Assembly (NCBI RefSeq): GCF_938040115.1 | Contig: NZ_CALHXD010000223.1 | Location: 1 to 14,878, forward strand | From: an uncultured Campylobacter sp. | GTDB taxonomy: Bacteria; Campylobacterota; Campylobacteria; Campylobacterales; Campylobacteraceae | DNA length: 14,878 nt | Direction: 5' to 3' | Shown here: one piece after another, positions 1-6,967 of the stretch | Numbering within the stretch: the first letter of the stretch is position 1 | Layout of the letters: each line of letters begins with the position of its first letter | Made by a program: the position numbers and the translations under genes | The notes under the pieces: generated by a model | Told to the model about the DNA's origin: nothing | Seen by the model: only the letters and a program-made list of their open reading frames with translations | The model's database searches: none

Positions 1-593
1 CGCGCCCAAGCGTGATTTTCGAGGATGAAAACCTGATCGCGGTTGATAAACCGGCATTTTTAACCTCGGAAAAAGTGAGCGAAGCTTATAAATTTCCGTT
101 GCTTCACAGGCTCGATAAGGAAACTAGCGGCGTGCTTTTACTCGTGAAAAACGAGGAATTTCAAAAAAAAGCGATCGAGGAGTTTAAAAACTGCCGCGTA
201 AAAAAAGAGTACGTCGCGGCAGTAAAAGGCATCGTGAGTGAGGAATTTAGCGTAAACGAACCAATAATCACGCTAAAAAACAAAGGCGGCGCGTTTTCTA
301 AAATCTCGCCAAACGGCAAAGAGGCCTTTTCGCACGTAACTCCAGTGATGGTCGCTGGCAAAAAAAGTCTCGTAAAAGTCGAGATAAAAACCGGTAGAAC
401 GCACCAGATCAGAGTGCATCTAAATCACGCTGGATATGGGATCGTAGGGGACGAAAAATACGCTAAAAATAAATCCGCGAGAATGTATCTGCACGCCTAT
501 AAAATCGAGCTTTTAGGTTATAAATTTAGGTCAAATTTGAGCAGTGATTTTAACAGGCTCGGTTTTGAAATTTCAAGAAATTTTGAGATTTAA
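1..593 (+). CDS. RluA-family RNA pseudouridine synthase, 5' end cut by window edge
   Basis: This enzyme isomerises uridine to pseudouridine in rRNA or tRNA. The catalytic motif HRLDKETSG is visible (Asp about 35 codons after the GTG at 12), and the C-terminal signature KTGRTHQIRVHLNHAGYGIVGDEKY-type stretch follows about 90 residues later. The reading frame is open to the first bases of the window (codons Arg-Pro-Ser before the GTG at 12). The words around that GTG (VIFEDENLIAVDKP) match the interior start of the catalytic domain in this family, so the GTG is probably an internal valine and the true start lies upstream. About 197 codons are present; family members are usually 240-330 residues. 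Any N-terminal S4 domain would be outside the window. A homologue sits upstream of ffh in other campylobacters (from memory). The exact RNA target cannot be assigned. Confidence 0.85.
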   Translation, partial: RPSVIFEDENLIAVDKPAFLTSEKVSEAYKFPLLHRLDKETSGVLLLVKNEEFQKKAIEEFKNCRVKKEYVAAVKGIVSEEFSVNEPIITLKNKGGAFSKISPNGKEAFSHVTPVMVAGKKSLVKVEIKTGRTHQIRVHLNHAGYGIVGDEKYAKNKSARMYLHAYKIELLGYKFRSNLSSDFNRLGFEISRNFEI

Positions 594-634
594 AGAGCGA
601 TAAAGCTTAAATTTAATAAAATACGCGCTTTAGC

Positions 635-640
635 TATAAA
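635..640 (+). promoter_or_regulatory. Possible -10 element (TATAAA) for ffh
   Basis: TATAAA lies 19 bases before the GTG start of ffh in the 66-base gap after the pseudouridine synthase gene. It would put a transcript start near 647, just before the AAAAGG ribosome binding site at 648-653. There is no clear -35, as is usual in Campylobacter. Weak evidence; ffh may also be read from upstream. Confidence 0.3.
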
Positions 641-659
641 TGTAAATAAAAGGTAGAAT

Positions 660-2000
660 GTGTTTGAACAAATCAGCGAGTCGTTTCGTTTAGCCGTTAG
701 TAAAATTCGTTTCGTAGACGATGAAAAAGCGCTAAATAACGCGCTTGACGTGCTTAAAAAAGCACTGCTAAAAGCCGATGTTCATCACAAAGTTACCAAA
801 GAATTGCTAGCTCTAATTGAGGCTGATCTAAAGCAAAGCGGAATAGGTCAAAAGCAGTTTTTAGACGCCATAAAGTCAAATTTGACGAAGGTTTTAACCG
901 CGCCGGGCAACCAGGGCTTTGTCTTTGCGCCCGTAGCTCCTACGATCGTGCTAATGGCTGGCTTGCAAGGTAGCGGAAAAACCACTACGACGATAAAGCT
1001 AGCAAATTATCTAAAGCTTAGAAAGAAAAAAGTTTTGGTCGCGGCGTGCGATTTGCAGCGTTTAGCGGCAGTAGAGCAGCTTCGTCAGCTTTGCGAAGCA
1101 AACGAGATAGAGCTTTTTAGCATAGAAAACGAAACCGATCCGCTAAACGTAGCTAAACAAGCGCTAGCTAAAGCAAAAAGCGGGCTTTACGACGTACTTT
1201 TGGTCGATACCGCAGGACGTCTAGCGATAGACGAAGCTTTGATGAAGCAGATAAAAGACATCAAATCAGTGCTCGAGCCGCATGAAATTTTTTACGTAGC
1301 CGACGCTATGAGCGGACAAGACGGCGTAAAAACAGCAAGTACGTTTAACGACGCGCTAAAAATAAGCGGCGTGGTGCTAAGTAAATTTGACTCGGACAGC
1401 AAAGGCGGCGTAGCTATCGGTATAGCCAAGCAGCTAAATATACCGCTTAGATTCGTAGGTATCGGCGAAAAAGTCGGTGATATGGAGAGCTTTATCCCCG
1501 AGCGTATCGTGAGCCGCATAATGGGTGAAGGCGACTTAGCGACGTTGGTTGAGAAAACCAGCGCCGTGATAGACGAGAAAGAAGCAAAAAGAATAAATAA
1601 AAAGATCAAAAAAGGACAGTTTAACTTTAACGACTTTTTATCGCAAATGGAAAGCGTCAAAAAGCTTGGAAATATGAAAAGTTTAATCGGTATGATACCA
1701 GGGCTCTCAAGCGTGGCAAATCAGATAAAAGATATCGACCTTGATAACTCGAAGGAAATTTTACATATCAAGGCTATGATAAATTCGATGACACAAAAAG
1801 AACGCGAGAATCCGGACCTGCTAAACAACAGCCGAAAAAGACGTTTGGCTGCTGGATCTGGGCTATCTCAAGTAGAGGTAAATCGCTTTTTAAAGCAGTT
1901 TGAAAACGCATCGAAAATAGCAAAGAGGTTTTCTGGTAAAGAAGGCCTAAAGGGGCTTGGAAATTTACTAAACCAAGCTAAAAATACTCGCCCTAATTAA
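660..2000 (+). CDS. ffh: Signal recognition particle GTPase Ffh (SRP54)
   Basis: Ffh binds the 4.5S SRP RNA and the signal sequences of nascent membrane proteins and, through its GTPase cycle with FtsY, delivers ribosomes to the Sec translocon. The 446-residue protein shows the N domain (about 1-95), the G domain with P-loop GLQGSGKTTT (101-110), DLQR (131-134), DTAGR (183-187) and SKFD (241-244, in place of the commoner TKxD), and the M domain (about 300-446). The SRP RNA-binding motif SRKRRLAAGSG is at 391-401. Length is normal. The start is GTG at 660, preceded by AAAAGG at 648-653; an ATG at 658 overlaps it but is out of frame and soon stops. A hairpin separates it from rpsP. Confidence 0.97.
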   Translation: MFEQISESFRLAVSKIRFVDDEKALNNALDVLKKALLKADVHHKVTKELLALIEADLKQSGIGQKQFLDAIKSNLTKVLTAPGNQGFVFAPVAPTIVLMAGLQGSGKTTTTIKLANYLKLRKKKVLVAACDLQRLAAVEQLRQLCEANEIELFSIENETDPLNVAKQALAKAKSGLYDVLLVDTAGRLAIDEALMKQIKDIKSVLEPHEIFYVADAMSGQDGVKTASTFNDALKISGVVLSKFDSDSKGGVAIGIAKQLNIPLRFVGIGEKVGDMESFIPERIVSRIMGEGDLATLVEKTSAVIDEKEAKRINKKIKKGQFNFNDFLSQMESVKKLGNMKSLIGMIPGLSSVANQIKDIDLDNSKEILHIKAMINSMTQKERENPDLLNNSRKRRLAAGSGLSQVEVNRFLKQFENASKIAKRFSGKEGLKGLGNLLNQAKNTRPN

Positions 2001-2002
2001 AG

Positions 2003-2040
2003 GGCTTAAATTTGGCTACGAGCGTGACTAAATTTAAGCC
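2003..2040 (+). repeat. Inverted repeat / hairpin between ffh and rpsP
   Basis: Arms GGCTTAAATTT (2003-2013) and AAATTTAAGCC (2030-2040) pair perfectly over 11 bp around a 16-base loop. It begins just after the ffh stop. The following TATTTAAAAA is a poor U-tract, so it is either a weak terminator or attenuator, or an RNA-processing or stability hairpin ahead of rpsP. Confidence 0.55.
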
Positions 2041-2067
2041 TATTTAAAAAACAGAAGGAGAAATATA

Positions 2068-2298
2068 ATGGCAACAGTAGTAAGACTAACGAGAATGGGA
2101 CGCAAGAAAAAACCTTTTTATCGTATAGTCGTAACAGATAGCAGAAAAAGAAGAGACGGCGGCTGGATAGAGTCGATCGGTTACTACAACCCGATGGTTG
2201 AGCCTGAGGTGGTAAAATTTGACGCTGAGCGCTTGGCTTATTGGAAGGGCGTTGGTGCGAAACTTAGCGATAGGGTTGCAAAAATAACTAGCAAATAA
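2068..2298 (+). CDS. rpsP: 30S ribosomal protein S16
   Basis: S16 is a small-subunit protein that stabilises the 5' domain of 16S rRNA during assembly. The 76 residues show the whole family pattern: basic N-terminus VVRLTRMGRKKKPFYRIVV, then TDSRKRRDGGWIESIGYYNP (about 27-46), and a C-terminal helix. Length is typical. The start is ATG at 2068 with a strong ribosome binding site, GAAGGAG at 2054-2060, spacing 7. It heads the tight group rpsP-khpA-rimM-trmD-rplS, and the strong site fits high expression of the first gene. The order rpsP-(KH)-rimM-trmD-rplS is conserved in many bacteria. Confidence 0.98.
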   Translation: MATVVRLTRMGRKKKPFYRIVVTDSRKRRDGGWIESIGYYNPMVEPEVVKFDAERLAYWKGVGAKLSDRVAKITSK

Positions 2299-2304
2299 TT
2301 AAAA

Positions 2305-2547
2305 ATGGTAGAAAATTTTTTACTTGAATATGCTAAGCTCATCGCCGATTTTCCTGAAAAAGTGAAACTCGAGCGAGTCGAGCTTGGCGAAAATTTTGCC
2401 GAGCTGATAATTTACGCCGATAAAGTCGATACGGGCAAGCTTATCGGCAAAGACGGCAGGATGATAAATGCGATAAAGACCGTAATAGTGGGCTATAAAG
2501 CCAAAGATGCGACGTCGTACCGCGTTACGGTAAAGCCTCTTGAATGA
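2305..2547 (+). CDS. khpA: KH-domain RNA-binding protein KhpA
   Basis: This 80-residue protein is a single type II KH domain of the KhpA family, which binds RNA, often with KhpB/Jag, and affects ribosome maturation and cell-envelope gene expression in the species studied. The RNA-binding loop IGKDG (GxxG type) is at residues 47-51 within GKLIGKDGRMINAIKTVI. It starts at ATG 2305, only six bases after the rpsP stop, and has no clear Shine-Dalgarno (AATTAAAA precedes it), so translation is probably coupled to rpsP. Its last bases overlap the start of rimM. The position between rpsP and rimM is the usual one for this family. The family call is secure; the precise RNA partners are unknown here. 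Confidence 0.93.
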   Translation: MVENFLLEYAKLIADFPEKVKLERVELGENFAELIIYADKVDTGKLIGKDGRMINAIKTVIVGYKAKDATSYRVTVKPLE

Positions 2548-3067
2548 ACTTATAGAAGTCGCACTGCTTGGCAAAACAGTAGGGTTAAAGGGATTTGTCA
2601 AGCTTCATAATAAAGGCGACTTTCCTAACCAGTTTAAAAAAAATGCTATATTTTGCGATAAAGACGGTAAAGAACTTGTTGTAAAAAGCTACAATCATGC
2701 AAACGATACTATCTCTTTTTACGGCTTTGAAGATATAGATAGCGCAAAAACTCTCACAAATAAAACAATCTACACTACAAAAGATGAAACTAGAAAAAAC
2801 TGCAAACTAAAAAAGGGTGAATTTTTCTATTTTGACGTCATTGGTTGCGAAATTTACGAAAATAATCAAAGGTTGGGTGAAGTAGAGGATATAGACGAGG
2901 TTGGGGCGAATCATCTTTTTTTGGTAAAAACAGATGAAAATTTGATTTCCAAAGGGTTGGAAAAAAGTTTTTACATTCCGTATATCGACGTTTATGTAGA
3001 AAAAGTTGATGTAAAAAATAAAAAAATTTACACCAAAAACGCTATCTTGATTTTGGAAAATTCCTAA
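2540..3067 (+). CDS. rimM: Ribosome maturation factor RimM
   Basis: RimM binds S19 and assists maturation of the head of the 30S subunit. The 175-residue protein has the N-terminal RimM domain (about 3-80, with EVALLGKTVGLKGFVKLH) and a C-terminal PRC-barrel (about 92-172, from GEFFYFDVIGCEI to the terminal ILILEN). The best start is TTG at 2540, which gives the expected N-terminus and overlaps the khpA stop by 8 bases; no ATG in this frame lies close by. The TTG start and overlap suggest coupling to khpA. Its stop TAA shares one base with the ATG of trmD. GC is about one third in sampled lines, clearly lower than in ffh, though the gene is core and syntenic. Confidence 0.93.
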   Translation: MNELIEVALLGKTVGLKGFVKLHNKGDFPNQFKKNAIFCDKDGKELVVKSYNHANDTISFYGFEDIDSAKTLTNKTIYTTKDETRKNCKLKKGEFFYFDVIGCEIYENNQRLGEVEDIDEVGANHLFLVKTDENLISKGLEKSFYIPYIDVYVEKVDVKNKKIYTKNAILILENS

Positions 3068-3771
3068 TGAAATTTACCTTTGTTACGCTTTTTGAAAGCC
3101 TTGTGCGACCCTATTTTGAAGACAGTATTTTAGGTCGCGCTACAAAAGAGAAGCTTATTTCGATTGATTTTTTAAATCCTCGTGATTTTAGCACGGATAA
3201 GCATAAAAAAGTAGATGACTATATGGTTGGCGGCGGCGCAGGATTGCTTATGGCGTGCCAGCCTCTTGATGATGCTTTAAATTTTTTACTAAAAAACGAA
3301 CCAAAAACTCACATTATTTTTCTTGCGCCTGCTGGGAAAAAATTTACTCAAAACGACGCTAGACGTTTGGCAAAAAAAGAGCATATTTGCTTAGTTTGCG
3401 GTAGATATGAGGGTATAGACGAGCGTATAATTGAAAAATATGCAGATGAAATTTTTTGTATTGGCGACTTTGTGATGACGGGTGGCGAGCTGGGGGCGCT
3501 TTGTATTTCTGATGCGATTTCTCGCAATATAGTCGGCGTTTTAGGAAACAATGAAAGTCTTGAAGTTGAGAGTTTTGAAGGGAATTTACTTGAGACTCCG
3601 TCTTTTACAAAACCCAGTGATTACAAAGGCTCTGGTGTGGTTTCAGCGTTTTTAAAGGGAGACCATGCTAAAATCAGAGCTTTGAAAAATAATATGGCGT
3701 TCTTAAAAACTAGGTTTTTTCGTCCGGATTTATACCGAAAATTTGAGCCGCCGACTAAGGAAAAAATATGA
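3067..3771 (+). CDS. trmD: tRNA (guanine-N1)-methyltransferase TrmD
   Basis: TrmD uses S-adenosylmethionine to make m1G37 in tRNAs and prevents +1 frameshifting. The 234-residue protein shows the SPOUT trefoil-knot motifs: KVDDYMVGGGAGLLM (48-62), IFLAPAGKKF (84-93), LVCGRYEGIDERII (109-122) and IGDFVMTGGELGAL (132-145), the last two lining the SAM pocket. NLLETPSFTKP (173-183) matches the catalytic region; Glu176 stands where E. coli has Asp169, a substitution I recall as common in the family. The start ATG 3067 overlaps the rimM stop by one base, and the stop TGA overlaps the rplS start (ATGA at 3768-3771), so expression is coupled on both sides. Confidence 0.97.
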   Translation: MKFTFVTLFESLVRPYFEDSILGRATKEKLISIDFLNPRDFSTDKHKKVDDYMVGGGAGLLMACQPLDDALNFLLKNEPKTHIIFLAPAGKKFTQNDARRLAKKEHICLVCGRYEGIDERIIEKYADEIFCIGDFVMTGGELGALCISDAISRNIVGVLGNNESLEVESFEGNLLETPSFTKPSDYKGSGVVSAFLKGDHAKIRALKNNMAFLKTRFFRPDLYRKFEPPTKEKI

Positions 3772-4124
3772 GAAACAAGTATATTGAGGCGTTTGAACAA
3801 ACTCAAATAGCCCAAAAGTCTGTGCCTGATTTTCGCGCTGGAGATACTTTGCGTATAGCTATCCGCATTAAAGAGGGTGATAAAACGAGGATCCAAAATT
3901 TTGAAGGTATCTGTATAGCAAGACGCGGAAGCGGAACTGGCGAAACATTTATCATCAGAAAAATCGGTGCAAATAGCGTAGGCGTAGAGAGAATTTTCCC
4001 TATCTATAGCGAAAGCCTAGAGAGTATAACTGTTCTAAGACAAGGTCGCGTTCGCCGCGCTAAGCTATTTTATCTACGCGATAGACGTGGTAAAGCCGCT
4101 CGCATTAAAGAGCTTAAAAAATAA
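3768..4124 (+). CDS. rplS: 50S ribosomal protein L19
   Basis: L19 lies at the 30S-50S interface and contributes to intersubunit bridges. The 118 residues carry the family pattern: FRAGDTLRIAIRIKEGDKTR (about 23-42), FEGICIARRGSGTGETFIIRK (about 45-65), GVERIFPIYSESLESI (72-87) and the basic C-terminal RRAKLFYLRDRRGKAARIKE. Length is normal. Its ATG overlaps the trmD stop as ATGA, so it is probably translated by coupling. It is the last gene of the translation operon; a strong hairpin follows 11 bases after the stop. Confidence 0.98.
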   Translation: MRNKYIEAFEQTQIAQKSVPDFRAGDTLRIAIRIKEGDKTRIQNFEGICIARRGSGTGETFIIRKIGANSVGVERIFPIYSESLESITVLRQGRVRRAKLFYLRDRRGKAARIKELKK

Positions 4125-4135
4125 TTTTACTCCTT

Positions 4136-4161
4136 GCAAAAGTCTAGTTTTAGACTTTTGC
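4136..4161 (+). terminator. Probable terminator of the ffh-rplS operon
   Basis: GCAAAAGTCTA (4136-4146), loop GTTT, TAGACTTTTGC (4151-4161) form a perfect 11-bp stem. The right arm contains TTTT but is followed by CCCCTACC rather than a T-run, so termination would have to use the TTTT within the stem. The position directly after rplS supports the call. Confidence 0.65.
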
Positions 4162-4232
4162 CCCCTACCTAATTTTATTAAATTTCAAAAAATTGCTTAA
4201 TTAAAATCAATTATTTTATCTAAAATTATAGT

Positions 4233-4259
4233 TACAATGTCGTTATTATTTTATAATAA
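4233..4259 (+). promoter_or_regulatory. Possible promoter and inverted-repeat operator of the cupin gene
   Basis: TACAAT at 4233-4238 is a candidate -10. A perfect inverted repeat TTATTAT-TTT-ATAATAA at 4243-4259 lies between it and the ribosome binding site, where a bound repressor would block transcription or initiation. The region is very AT-rich, so chance is possible. TATAAT also occurs inside the repeat but would leave too short a leader for the ribosome binding site. Confidence 0.3.
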
Positions 4260-4268
4260 AGGTTGTAA

Positions 4269-4601
4269 ATGGAAAAAATCGTATGGCAAAATGATGTATT
4301 TAATGGCGTTACTATAGCTAAGCTTTTTGATGGCCCGCACAGTAAAGAAATACGCATAAATTTAGAAAAAGGTGCTCAAATGAAGGAACATAAGGCTCCT
4401 GGCGCTATCATGGTTCAGGTTTTAAGCGGCAAGATAGATTTCAGCGTTGGAGAAAATAGTGTTATCTTGGATACACTAGACATGATTACGCTCAAACCAA
4501 ACGTCACTCATGCTTTGACTGCTTTGGAAAATAGCATCGTAAGACTTAGCTTGAGCAAAAATGACGATGTAAGTAGAGTTTTTAGAGTCTTAAAATCTTA
4601 G
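4269..4601 (+). CDS. Small single-domain cupin protein
   Basis: The 110 residues form one cupin beta-barrel. Motif 1 is visible as HKAPGAIMVQVLSGKIDF (41-58) and motif 2 as LDMITLKPNVTHAL (70-83). Expected metal ligands are partly kept: His41 and His81 remain, the second His of motif 1 is Ala43, and the usual Glu position is Gln50, so metal binding may be weak or altered. It starts at ATG 4269 with AAAGG at 4258-4262. It stands alone between the rplS hairpin and a long gap and has its own promoter candidate. Proteins of this size act as small enzymes, sugar- or metal-binding stress proteins, or ligand sensors. No substrate can be inferred. Confidence 0.85.
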   Translation: MEKIVWQNDVFNGVTIAKLFDGPHSKEIRINLEKGAQMKEHKAPGAIMVQVLSGKIDFSVGENSVILDTLDMITLKPNVTHALTALENSIVRLSLSKNDDVSRVFRVLKS

Positions 4602-4686
4602 TCTCTATTCTTATGGCTTTTGGCTATAAAGCTACCGATAAATAATTAGTCTATAGAATAGCTGTAATGGCGCTATGTAAGAATAA

Positions 4687-4833
4687 ATGTTTTTTTGGCA
4701 CCAAAAATATAATAATAAAAAAGAGCTTAAGATGGGCGATTCTGCTAAGGGAGGCTTTGTCAGGTTGCCTATTGTGGTAATTCAAATTTTACTGTGCTGG
4801 CATCGTTTCATAAGGCGTTTTAAACCTTTTTAA
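4687..4833 (+). CDS. Short open frame, unrecognised, doubtful
   Basis: From ATG 4687 (48 codons), or from ATG 4732 (33 codons; weak AAGAG six bases upstream), the frame encodes a hydrophobic stretch LPIVVIQILLCW followed by a basic tail HRFIRRFKPF. The local GC content is higher than in the flanking spacer, which fits either a small membrane peptide or a gene remnant. There is no recognisable family and no strong ribosome binding site, so it may be chance. Confidence 0.15.
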   Translation: MFFWHQKYNNKKELKMGDSAKGGFVRLPIVVIQILLCWHRFIRRFKPF

Positions 4834-5408
4834 TATATGATTTTGTACATAGTTTGCCTCTAAGTGGCAGCGGCGAAATCATTAATCTCCATAAGGTTTT
4901 ATGCGTATAAGGTTTAGCTTTAAATTTTATAAAATTTATATAATAGCGCGTAACTAGAAACGCTTTTGTCAAATTTATTAGCATGGGCCTAAAAACAAAG
5001 CAAAAACTAACTGCATAAAATAAACGGGTTTAAATTTAATGCTCGAAAATTTCTTAAATTATAAAAAACTAAGCTTTTGTCAGTCTGCAACAAAAAATAC
5101 AAATTTAAAATCATATAAAATTTATAGCCGCCAAACCGCTCAAAAATCAAAATTTAAATCATCAACCTCTTTCAAGAAAAATTAATATAACATTTTAAGT
5201 TAAGCTTTATTATAAGTATAAAATAGTAAAACAAAAAGTTAATAATTTAAATTTTAGAAACACTATCCCATACATTTACTACTCGTGTTTAAAAAATATA
5301 TAATATTTAAAAGTAGCAGTAATTGCGTTATTTAGGCTATTTTAAAGATAAATTAAGCTAGCATGAATAGATAAAAATAACAAAAGAGTAATAAAAAAAT
5401 AAATAGAA

Positions 5409-5441
5409 AATTAAACTTTTAATTTAAATATCAGTTTAATT
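5409..5441. promoter_or_regulatory. Inverted repeat upstream of the aspA promoter
   Basis: AATTAAACT (5409-5417) and AGTTTAATT (5433-5441) are perfect 9-bp inverted arms, 24 bp centre to centre, spanning the -35 region of the aspA promoter and ending five bases before its -10. The spacing of about two helical turns suits a dimeric regulator. aspA is regulated by oxygen and electron-acceptor supply in C. jejuni, in part through the RacRS system (from memory); whether this is its site is unknown. Confidence 0.4.
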
Positions 5442-5478
5442 GCGCTATAGTTTCATTATTCAATTTCATCACAAGGAG
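5441..5478 (+). promoter_or_regulatory. aspA promoter -10 and ribosome binding site
   Basis: TATAGT at 5446-5451 is a good -10 element, placing the transcript start near 5458. A strong Shine-Dalgarno AAGGAG lies at 5473-5478, seven bases before the aspA ATG. Leader length would be about 28 bases. Confidence 0.5.
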
Positions 5479-5485
5479 AACCGAT

Positions 5486-6886
5486 ATGGGAACCAGAAGA
5501 GAACACGACTTCATAGGTGAGCTAGAGATAGCTGATGATGTATATTACGGCGTGCAAACATTTAGGGCGCTTGAGAATTTCCACATGAGCGGACGACCGC
5601 TTAAAGATTATCCGTATTTCGTTAAGGCATTTGCTCAAATCAAAAAGGCTGCGGCCTTAGCCAACAAAGAAGTCGGAGTTCTAGACGCGCAAAAAGCCGA
5701 CGCCATAGCAAAAGCGTGCGACGAGCTGATCGCGGGTAAATATTTAGATCAATTCGTAGTAGATATGATCCAAGGCGGTGCGGGAACTAGCACCAATATG
5801 AACGCAAACGAAGTTATAACAAACGTCGCGCTTGAAAGCCTTGGCCACAAAAAAGGCGAGTATCAGTATCTACATCCAAATGACCACACAAACCTCGGCC
5901 AAAGCACCAACGACACTTATCCAAGCTCGATCAAAGTCGCTACATACGCTAAACTAACCGATCTTTTAAAGGCTATGGAGCTACTTAAAAACGAGCTGGA
6001 AGCCAAGGCAAAAGACTTTAAAGATATCATCAAAATGGGTAGAACCGAGCTAGAAGACGCCGTTCCTACGACGCTTGGCAACACGTTTAACGCATTTGCA
6101 AGCTACATCAAAAGCGATATAGAAAAAATCACCGCCGCAAGAGAGTCTATGGCCGTGCTAAACATGGGTGCAACCGCGATCGGAACGGGCATCAACTGCC
6201 ATCCTGATTACAAAGCGGCTGTTCATAAAATTTTGAGCCAAATCACAGGCGTAAACTTTAAACCTGCCGATGATTTTATAGCAGCTACTCAAGACACTGC
6301 GGATTTCGTTCACGTTAGCGGCGCGCTAAAAACGGCTGCCGTTAGATTAAGCAAGATCGCAAACGATTTAAGACTAATGAACTCAGGCCCAAGATGCGGT
6401 CTTGGCGAGATAAATTTACCTCAGATGCAGCCTGGCAGCTCTATCATGCCTGGTAAAGTAAATCCGGTCATCGCAGAGGTCGTAGGCGAGGCGTGCTACG
6501 AGGTAATCGGCAACGACGTAACCATCATGCTTTGCAGCGAGAGGGGCGAATTTGAGCTAAACGCGTTTGAGCCTGGCATCGCTTACGCGCTATTTAACTC
6601 TATCTTTATCCTAGAAAACGCGATGAAAACCCTAGCCGAAAAAGCCGTTAGAAAACTAACCGCAAATCCTGAGGCATGCCTAAAATCAGTACTCGGCTCA
6701 GTCGGTATCGTAACTGCGTTTAACCCGTACATCGGCTACGAAAAGTCCGCAAGCATCGCTAAAGAAGCGTTGCAAACCGGCAAAGCCGTAGGCGATATCT
6801 GCTTGGAGAGAGGCTACCTCAAAAAAGAGGAAATCGACAAAATCTTAGAGCCTAAAAATATGCTAAACCCTCATATGGGTAAATAA
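5486..6886 (+). CDS. aspA: Aspartate ammonia-lyase (aspartase)
   Basis: Aspartase deaminates L-aspartate to fumarate and ammonia in the cytoplasm. In campylobacters this supports growth on aspartate and supplies fumarate as a respiratory electron acceptor. The 466-residue protein has the three conserved regions of the fumarase/aspartase superfamily: TSTNMNANEV (101-110), HTNLGQSTNDTYPSS (134-148) and the signature loop GSSIMPGKVNPV (317-328) with the catalytic serine in the SS pair and Lys324. MGRTELEDAVPTTLG (184-198) separates aspartase-type sequences from many fumarases. Length is near the E. coli enzyme. ATG 5486 has a strong ribosome binding site. It is followed by an intrinsic terminator and then the dicarboxylate transporter gene, the usual Campylobacter pairing. 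Confidence 0.95.
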   Translation: MGTRREHDFIGELEIADDVYYGVQTFRALENFHMSGRPLKDYPYFVKAFAQIKKAAALANKEVGVLDAQKADAIAKACDELIAGKYLDQFVVDMIQGGAGTSTNMNANEVITNVALESLGHKKGEYQYLHPNDHTNLGQSTNDTYPSSIKVATYAKLTDLLKAMELLKNELEAKAKDFKDIIKMGRTELEDAVPTTLGNTFNAFASYIKSDIEKITAARESMAVLNMGATAIGTGINCHPDYKAAVHKILSQITGVNFKPADDFIAATQDTADFVHVSGALKTAAVRLSKIANDLRLMNSGPRCGLGEINLPQMQPGSSIMPGKVNPVIAEVVGEACYEVIGNDVTIMLCSERGEFELNAFEPGIAYALFNSIFILENAMKTLAEKAVRKLTANPEACLKSVLGSVGIVTAFNPYIGYEKSASIAKEALQTGKAVGDICLERGYLKKEEIDKILEPKNMLNPHMGK

Positions 6887-6901
6887 ATTTAGGCATTCGC
6901 G

Positions 6902-6930
6902 CGCCGAGAGAGCGATCTTTCGGCGTTTTT
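6902..6930 (+). terminator. Intrinsic terminator after aspA
   Basis: CGCCGAGAG (6902-6910), loop AGCGAT, CTTTCGGCG (6917-6925) form a 9-bp stem with one G-U pair, followed by TTTTT (6926-6930). It starts 16 bases after the aspA stop. Some read-through into the transporter gene is possible. Confidence 0.85.
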
Positions 6931-6967
6931 AAATTTATAAGTTAAATTTACTTAAAGGAGTTTTTCT

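Larger units (their letters stand above)
4602..5485. other. Long AT-rich intergenic region, no convincing gene
   Basis: About 880 bases between the cupin gene and aspA. The left part holds a palindrome-like TTTTTGG-CA-CCAAAAA (4692-4707) and a slightly GC-richer stretch near 4731-4830 with a short open frame (listed separately). The rest is low-complexity AT-rich DNA with many TAAATTT/AAATTTA words and several TATAAT-like strings. I see no tRNA, no repeat array and no recognisable broken gene. The last 80 bases carry the aspA promoter region. Confidence 0.6.

Noticed and set aside
12..14. GTG at 12 as the true start of the pseudouridine synthase
   Set aside because: The frame is open upstream and the residues around it match the interior of the catalytic domain, so the real start is probably outside the window.
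658..693. ATG at 658 as the ffh start
   Set aside because: It is out of frame with Ffh and stops after 11 codons; GTG at 660 gives the correct N-terminus.
1292..1660. Minus-strand open frame inside ffh
   Set aside because: It is antisense to the conserved G and M domains of Ffh and has no translation signals.
4602..5485. tRNA, SRP RNA or other structured RNA gene in the long spacer
   Set aside because: No cloverleaf, no SRP core motif and no GC-rich structured segment is visible; a small RNA cannot be excluded but is not supported.
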